Part shown: positions 35,096 through 43,634 of the stretch, piece after piece
How positions within the stretch are numbered: position 1 is the stretch's first letter
Layout: the number at the start of each line of letters is the position of its first letter
NCBI GenBank assembly: GCA_024742275.1
Contig: JANSYS010000001.1
Span: forward strand, 62,001-126,000
Origin: Alphaproteobacteria bacterium
Lineage (GTDB): Bacteria > Pseudomonadota > Alphaproteobacteria > Thalassobaculales > Thalassobaculaceae
Direction: 5' to 3'
DNA length: 64,000 nt
Translations under genes and position numbers: made by a program
Notes under the pieces: generated by a model
What the model was told of the DNA's origin: nothing
The model's input: only the letters and a program-made list of their open reading frames with translations
The model's database searches: none

Positions 35096-35782
35096 ATGTT
35101 TTTTCATCCCGATGAACGAATGGCGCTTTTCATAGACGGGGCGAATCTCTACTCGGCGGCTCGGTCTCTGGGTTTCGATATCGACTATAAACGGCTTCTC
35201 GATCTCTTCGCCGGAAAGGCCCGTCTTATCCGCGCGTTTTACTACACTGCCCTGCTCGAAGATCAGGAGTACTCGCCGATCCGGCCTCTCGTCGATTGGC
35301 TCGATTATAACGGCTACACGCTGGTTACCAAACCGGCAAAGGAATTCACCGACAGCGCCGGCCGCCGCAAGGTGAAGGGCAACATGGATATCGAACTGGC
35401 GGTCGACATGATGGAGATGGTCGACCGGGTCGACCATGTGGTCCTTTTCTCCGGCGATGGCGATTTCCGCTCGCTGATCGAGGCCGTCCAGCGCAAGGGC
35501 GTTCGCGCGTCGGTGGTTTCTTCGATCCGGACGCAGCCGCCGATGATCGCCGATGAATTGCGGCGCCAGGCAGACCAGTTCATCGAACTCGACAAGCTTG
35601 CCGCGCAGATCGAGCGTGTGCATTCGGACCGCGGTCCGCGTCGAGAGAGGCCGTCAGCACCGAATGCGGCCCCTGTCGAAGCGGACGAGGACTTGGACGA
35701 CGACTACGTCGATGACGAGGACGATTTCGACGACGAGCCGCCGGCCGTCGTGCGTCGGGGTCCGGTAAGCCGCCGCGACTGA
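35096..35782 (+). CDS. NYN-domain (LabA/DUF88) putative ribonuclease
   Basis: Cytoplasmic protein of 228 residues. The PIN-like NYN fold occupies about 8-175: MALFIDGANLYSAA (D14), the KGNMDIELAVDMMEM acidic patch, and VVLFSGDGDFRSLIEAV hold the four acidic residues expected to bind metal. A hydrophilic tail follows with a very acidic run (EDLDDDYVDDEDDFDDEPP). Relatives are putative RNases of unknown target. The start at 35096 has AAAGGA eight bases upstream. The 219-base gap before it is AT-rich and contains a hairpin (GGCGGCT at 35016 with AGCCGCC at 35032). The DNA-glycosylase gene follows after 16 bases. Confidence 0.85.
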   Translation: MFFHPDERMALFIDGANLYSAARSLGFDIDYKRLLDLFAGKARLIRAFYYTALLEDQEYSPIRPLVDWLDYNGYTLVTKPAKEFTDSAGRRKVKGNMDIELAVDMMEMVDRVDHVVLFSGDGDFRSLIEAVQRKGVRASVVSSIRTQPPMIADELRRQADQFIELDKLAAQIERVHSDRGPRRERPSAPNAAPVEADEDLDDDYVDDEDDFDDEPPAVVRRGPVSRRD

Positions 35783-35798
35783 CCGACCTTCGGAAGCA

Positions 35799-36455
35799 GT
35801 GGCTGACTGGCCCCCCATGCTGACAGATCCGAGATCGGACTGCCGTCTCTGTCCACGTCTTGCGGGCTTTCGAACCGAGAACGTCAGGCTCTTTCCCGAC
35901 TTCCACAACGCGCCCGTTCCGAGCTTCGGTCCGGCCGACGCGCGCCTGTTGGTAGTCGGGATGGCACCGGGCTTGAAGGGGGCGAACCGCACCGGACGCC
36001 CTTTCACAGGCGATTACGCCGGCGACCTGCTCTACGACACGCTCAAAACCTTTGGGTTCGCCGCCGGCGACTACGGTAAACGGGCGGATGACGGCCTCTC
36101 TCTTATCGACTGCCGAATCACGAACGCGGTGCGATGCGTGCCGCCCCAGAACAAGCCGATCGGAGCGGAAGTCGCGAGTTGCAGGCCGTTTTTGGCCGCG
36201 ACGGTCGAGGAGATGCCGCGGCTGAAGGTTATCGTGGCCCTTGGCTCCCTCGCCCACGGCGCCACGCTCGCGGCCCTCGGGCGGAAGAAGTCCTCGGCGA
36301 AGTTCGGACACAACACCGAACACGGCCTCGGGGACGGGCGGGTGCTCATCGGCTCGTACCACTGCTCGCGCTACAACACGAACACGGGCCGCCTCACCGA
36401 GCAGATGTTCCACGACGTGTTCCGAAGGGTGCGCGGCGTGCTGGACTCGACCTGA
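35799..36455 (+). CDS. Uracil-DNA glycosylase, family 5 (UdgB type)
   Basis: DNA-repair glycosylase of 218 residues that removes deaminated bases. Motif 1 is GMAPGLKGANRTGRPFTGDY and the later motif is SYHCSRYNTNTGRLT, both characteristic of family 5 enzymes, which lack the usual catalytic Asp/Asn and can also act on hypoxanthine or xanthine. Four cysteines (C15 and C18 at the N-terminus, and those in VRCVPPQ and VASCRPFL) should hold a [4Fe-4S] cluster. The start is uncertain: GTG at 35799 or ATG at 35817. It probably shares a message with the NYN gene. Confidence 0.9.
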   Translation: MADWPPMLTDPRSDCRLCPRLAGFRTENVRLFPDFHNAPVPSFGPADARLLVVGMAPGLKGANRTGRPFTGDYAGDLLYDTLKTFGFAAGDYGKRADDGLSLIDCRITNAVRCVPPQNKPIGAEVASCRPFLAATVEEMPRLKVIVALGSLAHGATLAALGRKKSSAKFGHNTEHGLGDGRVLIGSYHCSRYNTNTGRLTEQMFHDVFRRVRGVLDST

Positions 36456-36480
36456 CGAGAGTCGTCAGAGAGCCGGACGC

Positions 36481-36951
36481 CTACCCCTTTTCTCGCAACA
36501 GCCGGGCTTTCTGGCGCTCCCAGTCGCGCTTCTTCACGTCCTCGCGCTTGTCGGCCAGTTTCTTGCCCCGGGCGAGACCGATCTCCAGCTTGGCGATGCC
36601 GCGCGGGTTGAAGTACAGCGACATCGGCACGAGCGTGTAGCCGTCGCGCCGGATCAGGCCGAGCAGCCGGTCCTTCTCGCGGCGATGCGCCAGCAGGCGG
36701 CGCACCCGGCGCGGCTCGTGGTTGAACGGCTCGGCCGGCTTGTATTCCGGGATATGGGCGTTGATCAGCGCGAGCTCGCCCTTCTCCTCGCCGGCATAGG
36801 CCTCGCTGATCGAGGCGCGGCCTTCACGCAGCGACTTCACTTCCGACCCGGTCAGCACCAGGCCGACCTCCATCGTGTCCTCGATCTGGTACTCCCGTCG
36901 TGCCCGCCGGTTGCGAGCAACCTCTTTGCGGGCGCCTTGCGTCCCCGCCAT
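36481..36951 (-). CDS. smpB: SsrA-binding protein SmpB
   Basis: Trans-translation factor of 156 residues that brings tmRNA to stalled ribosomes. The oligonucleotide-binding core includes [21 protein letters not shown] and [12 protein letters not shown], and the basic C-terminal tail ([20 protein letters not shown]) is intact. AGGGAG lies seven bases before the ATG, and a TATATA element sits further upstream, so it may have its own promoter although it follows dapA in the same direction by 131 bases. The tmRNA gene is not in the window. Confidence 0.97.
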   Translation of the reverse strand: MAGTQGARKEVARNRRARREYQIEDTMEVGLVLTGSEVKSLREGRASISEAYAGEEKGELALINAHIPEYKPAEPFNHEPRRVRRLLAHRREKDRLLGLIRRDGYTLVPMSLYFNPRGIAKLEIGLARGKKLADKREDVKKRDWERQKARLLREKG

Positions 36952-37028
36952 GGCGCTCTCCCTTGAAACAGACGTGCGTATATAGGCAGCCGCCTCTTCT
37001 TGTCGAGGCCGAGCCGCAGAACGGCGAC

Positions 37029-37050
37029 GGCCCGCCCCCGGGGGCGGGCC
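37029..37050. repeat. Perfect 22-bp all-GC palindrome between dapA and smpB
   Basis: The sequence reads GGCCCGCCCCC followed directly by its exact reverse complement, so 37029-37050 is a perfect palindrome made only of G and C. It lies 32 bases downstream of the dapA stop and upstream of the smpB start. As RNA it would form a very stable stem, but there is no T-run, so intrinsic termination is doubtful. Confidence 0.65.
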
Positions 37051-37082
37051 GCGTCAGCCGGCGTGTGAGCGGCAGGCCGCGT

Positions 37083-37985
37083 CTAGTTCAGCAGGCCGGC
37101 ATGGCGCATGGCGCTCTCGACCTTGGCCTTGCTCTCGTCGGCGATCTCGTAGATCGGCAGGCGGGCGGTCGACTCGCAGATGCCGAGCAGGCTCGCCGCG
37201 TATTTCACCGGACCGGGGCTGGTCTCGCAGAACAGCGCGGCGTGCAGCGGCTGCAGCCGCTCATTGATCGCGAATGCGGTGTCCAGGTCGCGGTTCTGCC
37301 AGGCCACATGCATCTCCGAGAGCTGCTTCGGCGCCACGTTCGCGGTCACCGAGATGCAGCCGTGGCCGCCATGGGCCAGGAACGGCATGACCGAGGCGTC
37401 CTCGCCGGTGAGCTGGCAGAAATCCGCCCCCATCGCCATGCGCTGTTTGATCGGACGCACCAGATCGGCGGTCGCGTCCTTCACGCCCTTCACGTTCTTG
37501 AGCTGCTCGTAGCACCGCTTCATCGTGTCCACGGACATGTCGACGATCGACCGGCCGGGAATGTTGTAGATGATGATCGGAATGTCGGCGCTGTTGTTGA
37601 TCGCCTCGAAGTGGCGGAACAGGCCTTCCTGAGTCGGCTTGTTGTAGTACGGCGTCACGTGCAGGACCGCGTCCGCGCCGGCCTCGGCCGCGTGCTGGGT
37701 GAATTCGACGGCCTCCGCGGTCGAGTTCGAGCCGGCGCCGGCGATCACCGGCACCCGGCCGGCGGTCTGCTCGATGCAGAGCTCGATGACCCGCTTGTGC
37801 TCCTCGTGGCTCAGGGTCGGGCTCTCGCCCGTGGTACCGACCGGGATCAGGCCGTGCGTACCCTGCTCGATCTGCCAGTCCACGAGTTTTCGGAACGCAT
37901 CCTCGTCCACCGCGCCATCTTTGAACGGCGTGATCAAGGCCACCAGTGATCCCTTGAACATCGGCTGTCCGAATGCGTAGCCCAT
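37083..37985 (-). CDS. dapA: 4-hydroxy-tetrahydrodipicolinate synthase
   Basis: Lysine/diaminopimelate-pathway enzyme of 300 residues that condenses pyruvate with aspartate semialdehyde. The Schiff-base lysine is K169 in NVKGVKDATADL, the catalytic tyrosine is Y140 in IIIYNIPGRS, and the threonine pair is in PVGTTGESPTL. I placed the start at 37985 (MGYAFGQPMFKGS), with GGGAGAG seven bases upstream; the frame is open for 66 more codons, but that part is not family-like. The product feeds both lysine and peptidoglycan. It is divergent from slt. Confidence 0.97.
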   Translation of the reverse strand: MGYAFGQPMFKGSLVALITPFKDGAVDEDAFRKLVDWQIEQGTHGLIPVGTTGESPTLSHEEHKRVIELCIEQTAGRVPVIAGAGSNSTAEAVEFTQHAAEAGADAVLHVTPYYNKPTQEGLFRHFEAINNSADIPIIIYNIPGRSIVDMSVDTMKRCYEQLKNVKGVKDATADLVRPIKQRMAMGADFCQLTGEDASVMPFLAHGGHGCISVTANVAPKQLSEMHVAWQNRDLDTAFAINERLQPLHAALFCETSPGPVKYAASLLGICESTARLPIYEIADESKAKVESAMRHAGLLN

Positions 37986-38182
37986 CGGTTCTCTCCCGAG
38001 TCGGCGGTTGCGATAAGATAGAGCGCGCGACATTACGCCCCTGCAGGGAGTGGAGCAAGTGCGCCTCGCGGCCCGTGCCGCCTTACCCGCTTGGAGGTTC
38101 GCGGCCGCAGCATTACCTTGTGCCGTCGACACCAGCCCCGCCCTCCCCCCGCGGATGACCGGTGATCGTGCGGAGGACAGCA

Positions 38183-40306
38183 ATGATCGCTCGCGGTCTC
38201 ACAGCCCTCTTCGGAGCCGCCGTCTTCGCGTTGGCGAGCACGGCCCTCCAGGCTGCTGGCCCGGCCCCCAAACCGGAGTCTCGTCCCGGTCCGTCGACCC
38301 CGGTCGCCGCTGCTGTGTTCCCGACGCCTAAACTCAGGCCTGCCGGTTTAGCAGGGCTCTCCGCCTCGGACGCGGCATGGCGCACGACGCTTTCCTTCGC
38401 CCAAGGCGGCGACTGGGAGCGGGCGGCGAGGGTGCGCGGCCGAGATCGGGACCCAGTGCTGGAAGCCCTGCTCCAATGGGCACGTCTGCGGGACGATGAC
38501 CAACCAGCCTCGTTCGCCGAGATCGAGACCTTTCTGAGCAACCATCCGGGCTGGCCGGATCAGGCTCGCCTCGTCGGGCGCGCCGAAACCCTGATCACTG
38601 AAGACATCAGCCTGAACCGCCGACTGACGTGGTTCGCCAGCCACGCCCCCCGTACGACGGACGGACGGCTCGCCCGTTTGGCCGCGCTCGACGAGGCCGG
38701 CGACAAATCCGCTCTGGAAGAAGCGGTCCGCGAAACCTGGCGCCGGATCGAGTTCGGCAGGCGAGACGAAGCGGCGTTCCTGGCGCGCTACGGCGCGTAT
38801 CTGCGCCAGAGTGATCATATCGAGCGGCTCGACGAGATGCTCTGGCGCGGTCGAGCCGGAGCGGCGCGGCAGACCATGCGCCTGGTGCCGGAAGGCTGGA
38901 AGCGGCTCGCCGACGCGCGTATCCGTCTGCGCTATAGGGAAGCCGGCGTCGACGCCGCGATAGAAAGGGTTCCCGCCGAGCTTCGAGACGATCCGGGCCT
39001 GCTCTACGAGCGTCTGCGATGGCGCCGTCTCTCTGGCATGAGGACGGCGGCCCGGGAGCTCATGTTCGAAGCGCCACCGTCCGACGAGTTCGTCGGTCTC
39101 TGGTGGCGCGAACGCGCCTGGCACATCCGGGAGGCGTTGGACGACGGCAACCTTCAGGATGCCTATCTCCTGTCGGCGTCCCACTCGCAGACATCCGGCG
39201 CCGCTTTCGCGGAGGCGGAATGGCTGGCGGGTAGGATCGCGCTGCGTTTCCTAGACAGGCCCGACGACGCGCTGCGCCATTTCTCCGTGTTGCATGCCAA
39301 CGTCTCGACTCCGATCAGTTCGGGACGCGCCGCCTACTGGGCCGGTCGCGCGGCGGAGGCCGCCGGCAAGGCGGATGAGGCACGAGAGTGGTACACCCAT
39401 GGCTCGGCCTTTCAGACGACGTTCTACGGCCAACTCGCGGCGGCGCGCATCGGTGCAGATCGGATCACTCTTCCGGAACCCGCCGCCCCCGGCAATGACG
39501 CCCGCGCGGCGTTCGCCGCCGAGGACGAAGTCCGCGCGGCCAAGGCTTTGATCAGGCTGAGGCTAAACGATTTGGCCCGTCTGTTCCTGCGCCACCTCGC
39601 GATCGGCAGTCAGGATATGGATCGATCGGCCCTGATCGCCGAAACGGCCGCACAGGCGGGTGAACTGGGGACGGCGGTGTTCACCGCACGCCGGGCGGCT
39701 GTCGGTCGGATGGTGCTTCCCGCTCTTGGATATCCTCTGCTGGATCCGATCCCCAGCGGCGGCCCGGAACCGGCGCTGGTTCACGCGATCATCCGGCAGG
39801 AGAGCAGCTTCGAGACGACAGCGATCAGCCGGGTCGGCGCCCGTGGCCTCATGCAACTCATGCCGGCGACCGCTAAGAGCACCGCTCGCTCGCTCGGTCT
39901 CGAGTACGAACTGGGGTCGCTCATCGCGCGACCTGACTACAATGTCCGGCTCGGCAGCGCCTATCTGAAGCAGATGGTGGATCGCTTCGACGGTCACTAC
40001 ATCAAAGCGATCGCCAGCTACAACGCCGGTCCGGGGCGCGTGGTCAGGTGGGTCGCCGAACACGGGGATCCGAGCGACCCGGCCGTCGACGTGATCGACT
40101 GGATCGAACGCATTCCGTTCTCCGAGACCCGGAACTATGTCCAGCGCGTGCTGGAAGCCCTGCATGTCTATCGCGAGCGGCTGGCCGACGACAGCGACCA
40201 GACAACGGCGCTCGCCGCTGTCAGCCCGGTGGCTCAGAAAGTGTGGTGCGTGTATTCCTGCGGCGTCCTGCTGGACCGGCAGCAGGCGGCGCAGAATAGG
40301 AACTGA
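38183..40306 (+). CDS. slt: Soluble lytic murein transglycosylase
   Basis: Exported peptidoglycan-cleaving enzyme of 707 residues. A signal peptide (MIARGLTALFGAAVFALASTALQAAG) is followed by a long alpha-helical superhelix (about 50-500) of the Slt70 kind. The SLT catalytic domain holds E540 in IIRQESSFETTAISRVGARG, then LMQLMPATAK and the AIASYNAGPGRV motif. It would cleave between MurNAc and GlcNAc with anhydro-ring formation. The start at 38183 has GGAGG seven bases upstream. Position next to divergent dapA and smpB is common in alphaproteobacteria. Confidence 0.95.
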   Translation: MIARGLTALFGAAVFALASTALQAAGPAPKPESRPGPSTPVAAAVFPTPKLRPAGLAGLSASDAAWRTTLSFAQGGDWERAARVRGRDRDPVLEALLQWARLRDDDQPASFAEIETFLSNHPGWPDQARLVGRAETLITEDISLNRRLTWFASHAPRTTDGRLARLAALDEAGDKSALEEAVRETWRRIEFGRRDEAAFLARYGAYLRQSDHIERLDEMLWRGRAGAARQTMRLVPEGWKRLADARIRLRYREAGVDAAIERVPAELRDDPGLLYERLRWRRLSGMRTAARELMFEAPPSDEFVGLWWRERAWHIREALDDGNLQDAYLLSASHSQTSGAAFAEAEWLAGRIALRFLDRPDDALRHFSVLHANVSTPISSGRAAYWAGRAAEAAGKADEAREWYTHGSAFQTTFYGQLAAARIGADRITLPEPAAPGNDARAAFAAEDEVRAAKALIRLRLNDLARLFLRHLAIGSQDMDRSALIAETAAQAGELGTAVFTARRAAVGRMVLPALGYPLLDPIPSGGPEPALVHAIIRQESSFETTAISRVGARGLMQLMPATAKSTARSLGLEYELGSLIARPDYNVRLGSAYLKQMVDRFDGHYIKAIASYNAGPGRVVRWVAEHGDPSDPAVDVIDWIERIPFSETRNYVQRVLEALHVYRERLADDSDQTTALAAVSPVAQKVWCVYSCGVLLDRQQAAQNRN

Positions 40307-40329
40307 CAACGATGCAAACGGGGAGCCCC

Positions 40330-41040
40330 ATGATCGAGCGTTTCGAGGGGATAGAGGCGTGCGTCTTCGACGCTTACGGCACCCTGTTCGATGTGCATTC
40401 GGCCGTCGCCCGGTGCCGCGACGATTTCGGCCTTGAGGTCGAAGCGTCGCAGGTCATGTCGGACGTCTGGCGCGCAAAACAGCTCTCCTATTCCTGGCTG
40501 CGGAGCCTGATGGGACGCCGACACTACGTGCCGTTCTGGCAGGTGACGGGGGACGCCCTCGACTTCGCGCTGGAGACCGCTTTTCCGAGTGGGCCGCCGA
40601 CGGGCTTGCGCCAAGCGCTGATGGACAGCTACAGAACGCTGGACACCTACCCGGAAGTGATCGGCGTTCTGCAGGCGCTCAAGGACGGCGGCATGAAGAC
40701 GGCGATCCTGTCCAACGGATCGCCCGAGATGCTGCGGAGCGTCTGTGACAGTACAGGCTGTACCCCGCTCCTGGATGCTGTTCTTTCGGTCGACGAACTC
40801 GGTGTGTTCAAACCTGATCCCAGCGTCTACCAGCTTGCAGTCGACAGGCTCGGGGTCACGAAGCCCGCGGCAATCAGCTTCCAGTCGTCCAACGCCTGGG
40901 ACGCCGCGGCGGCCGCCGCCTTCGGGTTCCAGGTCGCCTGGTGCAACCGCTTCGCGCAGGTGCGCGAGCGCCTGCCGGGGGTGCCGGACCGGGAATTGAC
41001 CAGCCTCGACAGCCTTCCGTCGATCGTCGGCGTGACGTGA
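40330..41040 (+). CDS. Haloacid dehalogenase, type II (HAD superfamily)
   Basis: Cytoplasmic hydrolase of 236 residues. The nucleophile is D14 in ACVFDAYGTLFDVHS, motif 2 is ILSNGSPEML, and FQSSNAWDAAAAAAFGFQVAWCN matches L-2-haloacid dehalogenases, which replace the halogen of short 2-halo acids by hydroxyl. Phosphatase activity is less likely with this last motif but not excluded. I used the ATG at 40330; one 18 bases earlier is possible. The stop shares a base with the next start (TGATG at 41038-41042), so the hydrolase that follows is coupled to it. Confidence 0.88.
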   Translation: MIERFEGIEACVFDAYGTLFDVHSAVARCRDDFGLEVEASQVMSDVWRAKQLSYSWLRSLMGRRHYVPFWQVTGDALDFALETAFPSGPPTGLRQALMDSYRTLDTYPEVIGVLQALKDGGMKTAILSNGSPEMLRSVCDSTGCTPLLDAVLSVDELGVFKPDPSVYQLAVDRLGVTKPAAISFQSSNAWDAAAAAAFGFQVAWCNRFAQVRERLPGVPDRELTSLDSLPSIVGVT

Positions 41041-41903
41041 TGGAGCCTCGGATGCCCGTCCAATGCCGGGAACGTTTCGTGACCGTAAGGTCGGGCGCCC
41101 GCGTCTTCACGGCCGATTGGGGGGACCCTATGGACCCTCGCCTGCCGATCCTGGGGCTCCCCGGTTTCGCCAGGAACGTTAAAGACTTCGCTCACGTCGC
41201 GGAGGCGATCGCCCCTCGTCGACTGGTCAGCTTGGACTACCGCGGACGCGGCCGGTCCGACTACGAGGAGGACCCGGCGAACTACGCTCCATCGGTGATC
41301 GTGGACGATGTCAGGGCGGTGATGACCGCGCTCGGTCTCCACAAGGTGGTGGCGATCGGAACCTCCTTCGGCGGGATCGTCGCGATGGCGCTGGCGGTGA
41401 CGGCGCCGACCAGCTTGGCCGGGGTCGTGCTGAACGATATCGGCCCGCACATTCCCAAGGACGGCGGCAACTACCTCATCGAAGCCATGGGCCGGGAGCG
41501 GCGCCCGGCAACATGGAAGGACGCCGCCGCGGAAATGCATGCAATCCTTCCGGCCCTCTCGCTCAGGACAGAAGAGGAGTGGATCGCCTTCGCCAAGACC
41601 ACCTATCGCGAAGAACCCGACGGCACGCTGCGCCAGGACTGGGATACGGCGATTGTGAAACCGTTGGCACATCCTGAGTCGGCGGAGGCGGACCTCTGGG
41701 CACTGTTTGCCGCCCTGACGGTGGTACCCACCCTCGCCTTTCACGGCGGGCAATCCATCGTACTGGACGCCGAGACGACCGCCGAGATGCGGCGCCGTCA
41801 TCCGACAATGGAGTTGGTCACCCTGCCGGATGTCGGACACGCTCCGACCCTCGACGAGCCTCCCGCACGGGCGGCGCTGGAACGTTTCCTGGCGCGCTTC
41901 TAA
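41040..41903 (+). CDS. Alpha/beta hydrolase
   Basis: Serine hydrolase of 287 residues. The nucleophile is S109 in AIGTSFGGIVA, the oxyanion region is LPGFARNVKDF, and the catalytic histidine is in DVGHAPTLDEP. SLDYRGRGRSDYEEDP is the usual strand-4 region of the fold. It could be an esterase, lactonase or dehalogenase; the HG oxyanion motif is replaced by LPGF, which does not decide. Start codon overlaps the stop of the haloacid dehalogenase gene by one base, which suggests linked functions. It converges on a hypothetical gene. Confidence 0.88.
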   Translation: MEPRMPVQCRERFVTVRSGARVFTADWGDPMDPRLPILGLPGFARNVKDFAHVAEAIAPRRLVSLDYRGRGRSDYEEDPANYAPSVIVDDVRAVMTALGLHKVVAIGTSFGGIVAMALAVTAPTSLAGVVLNDIGPHIPKDGGNYLIEAMGRERRPATWKDAAAEMHAILPALSLRTEEEWIAFAKTTYREEPDGTLRQDWDTAIVKPLAHPESAEADLWALFAALTVVPTLAFHGGQSIVLDAETTAEMRRRHPTMELVTLPDVGHAPTLDEPPARAALERFLARF

Positions 41904-41971
41904 CGAACCACCCGAACGCCAGGGCCACGCTTCCCGAGCGCCTTCGATCACCGACAAGGCCGACCAGGCGG

Positions 41972-42640
41972 CTAGGCGTGCAATGCGAACATCATCTCGT
42001 AGAGTCCGGCCTCGATCGTCTTCGCGCCGCGCTGCTCCAGGCCACGAACGATACCGGCCTCATCAAGCGCCGCCTCCACGAACATGCGGCCGATGCCCTC
42101 GATCACGGCAGTGAAGGGAGCCTCGCCGTCCTTGCCGGTGCGGATCGCCTGCTCGCCGGTCTTGGCGAGCGACCGGCTCATATCCGCTTCCCAATGCTGC
42201 ACCCGTGTAATTCCTTCGCGGGTCCGCAGATCGTGCAGAGCCGTGCCGGCGAGCCATCGGGCAATCCCCTCGGCATCGCCGTCTCCCGGCGCATACCGGA
42301 CCGTCGCCACCACAGAACCCAGAGCTTCGCCGCTTGAGAACCGGACCCGACTGGTGGCCCGCACGAAATTGCGGAAATGCACCATCATCCGCGTGGTCCA
42401 TTCGGTCGGATGATCGAGCGCATACCGGTAAGCCGGATCGTCGAAACAGGAAAGGCGGTCCACGTCGTACACGGCCAGATAGCGATGCCTGCCGCGGCCA
42501 AGCTTGCGGTAGCGTCGCCCGTTTCGCCATCCGGGCATCCCGACCCGTTCGGGGATATGCTCACGATGGTACCACTCGCTGAACTCCGCCTCGCCTTCCG
42601 GCGCCGCGTCGCCCCATACAGCCATCACCGCGTCAGTCAT
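41972..42640 (-). CDS. Conserved hypothetical protein, tandem dimeric alpha-beta-barrel-like
   Basis: Protein of 222 residues with no signal peptide. The segment EFSEWYHREHIPERVGMPGW is the kind of motif seen in EthD/antibiotic-monooxygenase-like ferredoxin folds, which bind small organic molecules. The second half (about 105-222) appears to repeat the strand pattern without the motif, so two such domains in tandem are likely. I cannot assign a reaction. It lies 41 bases upstream of nothing obvious on its own strand: the DUF502 gene ends 41 bases before its start codon, so the two may be co-transcribed. Confidence 0.65.
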   Translation of the reverse strand: MTDAVMAVWGDAAPEGEAEFSEWYHREHIPERVGMPGWRNGRRYRKLGRGRHRYLAVYDVDRLSCFDDPAYRYALDHPTEWTTRMMVHFRNFVRATSRVRFSSGEALGSVVATVRYAPGDGDAEGIARWLAGTALHDLRTREGITRVQHWEADMSRSLAKTGEQAIRTGKDGEAPFTAVIEGIGRMFVEAALDEAGIVRGLEQRGAKTIEAGLYEMMFALHA

Positions 42641-42681
42641 TTGCCGCCCTACCGTTCCAACCAGCTACCGCCCGGATTCGA

Positions 42682-43401
42682 TCAGGCCGCGTCGATCCGG
42701 CGCGTCGGGCCTTCCGGATGATCGGGCGCGGCGGCCGGAATGCGCGGCGTTTCCCGCTCCTGCTTGGGCCGTCGATCCGGCGGTGTGACGATCCCTCCGG
42801 AGACGACCATCTTGATCCCCTCCTCGACCGACATCGACAACACATGACAGTCCTGGCGCGGCACGAAAAGAAGGAAGCCGGATGTCGGATTCGGCGTCGT
42901 CGGCAGGAAAACGTTGAGCGTATCGTCCTCGGTCAGGTTCTGTACCTCGCCCACCGTGTCGCCGGTGAGAAAGCCGATCGCCCAAATTCCGCGGCGCGGA
43001 TACTCGATCATCACCACTTGGCGGAACGCCTTGGACTGTTGGGCCAGAACCGTTTCGAGGATCTGCTTTAGAGCGCTGTGGACGTTCCGGATCACCGGCA
43101 TGCGCGCCATGAGCCGCTCCGACAGGCTGACGAGCCAGCGCCCCACCAGACCGGCAGTAAAGGCTCCGATGATGGTGAGGACGATCGCCGCAACGATCAG
43201 GCCGAGACCGGGAATGGAGAACGGAAGGTAGGTCTCGGGATTGTACCGGGCGGGAATCAGCGGCGTGACCCGGTTATCGATGAAATCGATGATCAGCCAA
43301 GCGAGATACAGGGTGATTCCGATGGGCGCTGTCACCAGCACGCCGGCGAAAAAATAGGTCCTCAAGCGCGAGAACAGCGAGACCTTTGTGTTCGGCGCCA
43401 T
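42682..43401 (-). CDS. DUF502-family membrane protein
   Basis: Inner-membrane protein of 239 residues with two hydrophobic segments near the N-terminus (YFFAGVLVTAPIGITLYLAW and IPGLGLIVAAIVLTIIGAFT). The soluble part holds the DUF502 pattern: ERLMARMPVIRNVHSALKQI, then FRQVVMIEYPRRGIWAIGFL, FLPTTPNPTSGFLLFVP. The last 30 residues are Pro/Arg-rich. Function is unknown in the family. I placed the start at 43401, with GGAGG nine bases upstream. It is transcribed ahead of the alpha-beta-barrel-like gene. Confidence 0.88.
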   Translation of the reverse strand: MAPNTKVSLFSRLRTYFFAGVLVTAPIGITLYLAWLIIDFIDNRVTPLIPARYNPETYLPFSIPGLGLIVAAIVLTIIGAFTAGLVGRWLVSLSERLMARMPVIRNVHSALKQILETVLAQQSKAFRQVVMIEYPRRGIWAIGFLTGDTVGEVQNLTEDDTLNVFLPTTPNPTSGFLLFVPRQDCHVLSMSVEEGIKMVVSGGIVTPPDRRPKQERETPRIPAAAPDHPEGPTRRIDAA

Positions 43402-43634
43402 GGGCGACCGCCTCCTCTGCGCGACGGAACAGTGTTGCCGCATTGATGTAGGGTGGGTGTCCGCGGATCTCCAGACGTCGCGAACTCGCCGGTGTGCAGC
43501 GCAATATACGGGTCGAGCATAGACGCAAGCTGCATGATGGTACAATCGGCCGCGCGGATCACCGGGACGATAGACGCGCCACTGAGACAATCTCGCCCTT
43601 GGCGTCGTGCAAGAGGCTGCGGCACACTCTGACG

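Noticed and set aside
37986-38183. N-terminal extension of DapA to 38183
   Set aside because: It would overlap the divergent promoter region of slt and is not family-like; the ATG at 37985 has a clear ribosome site.
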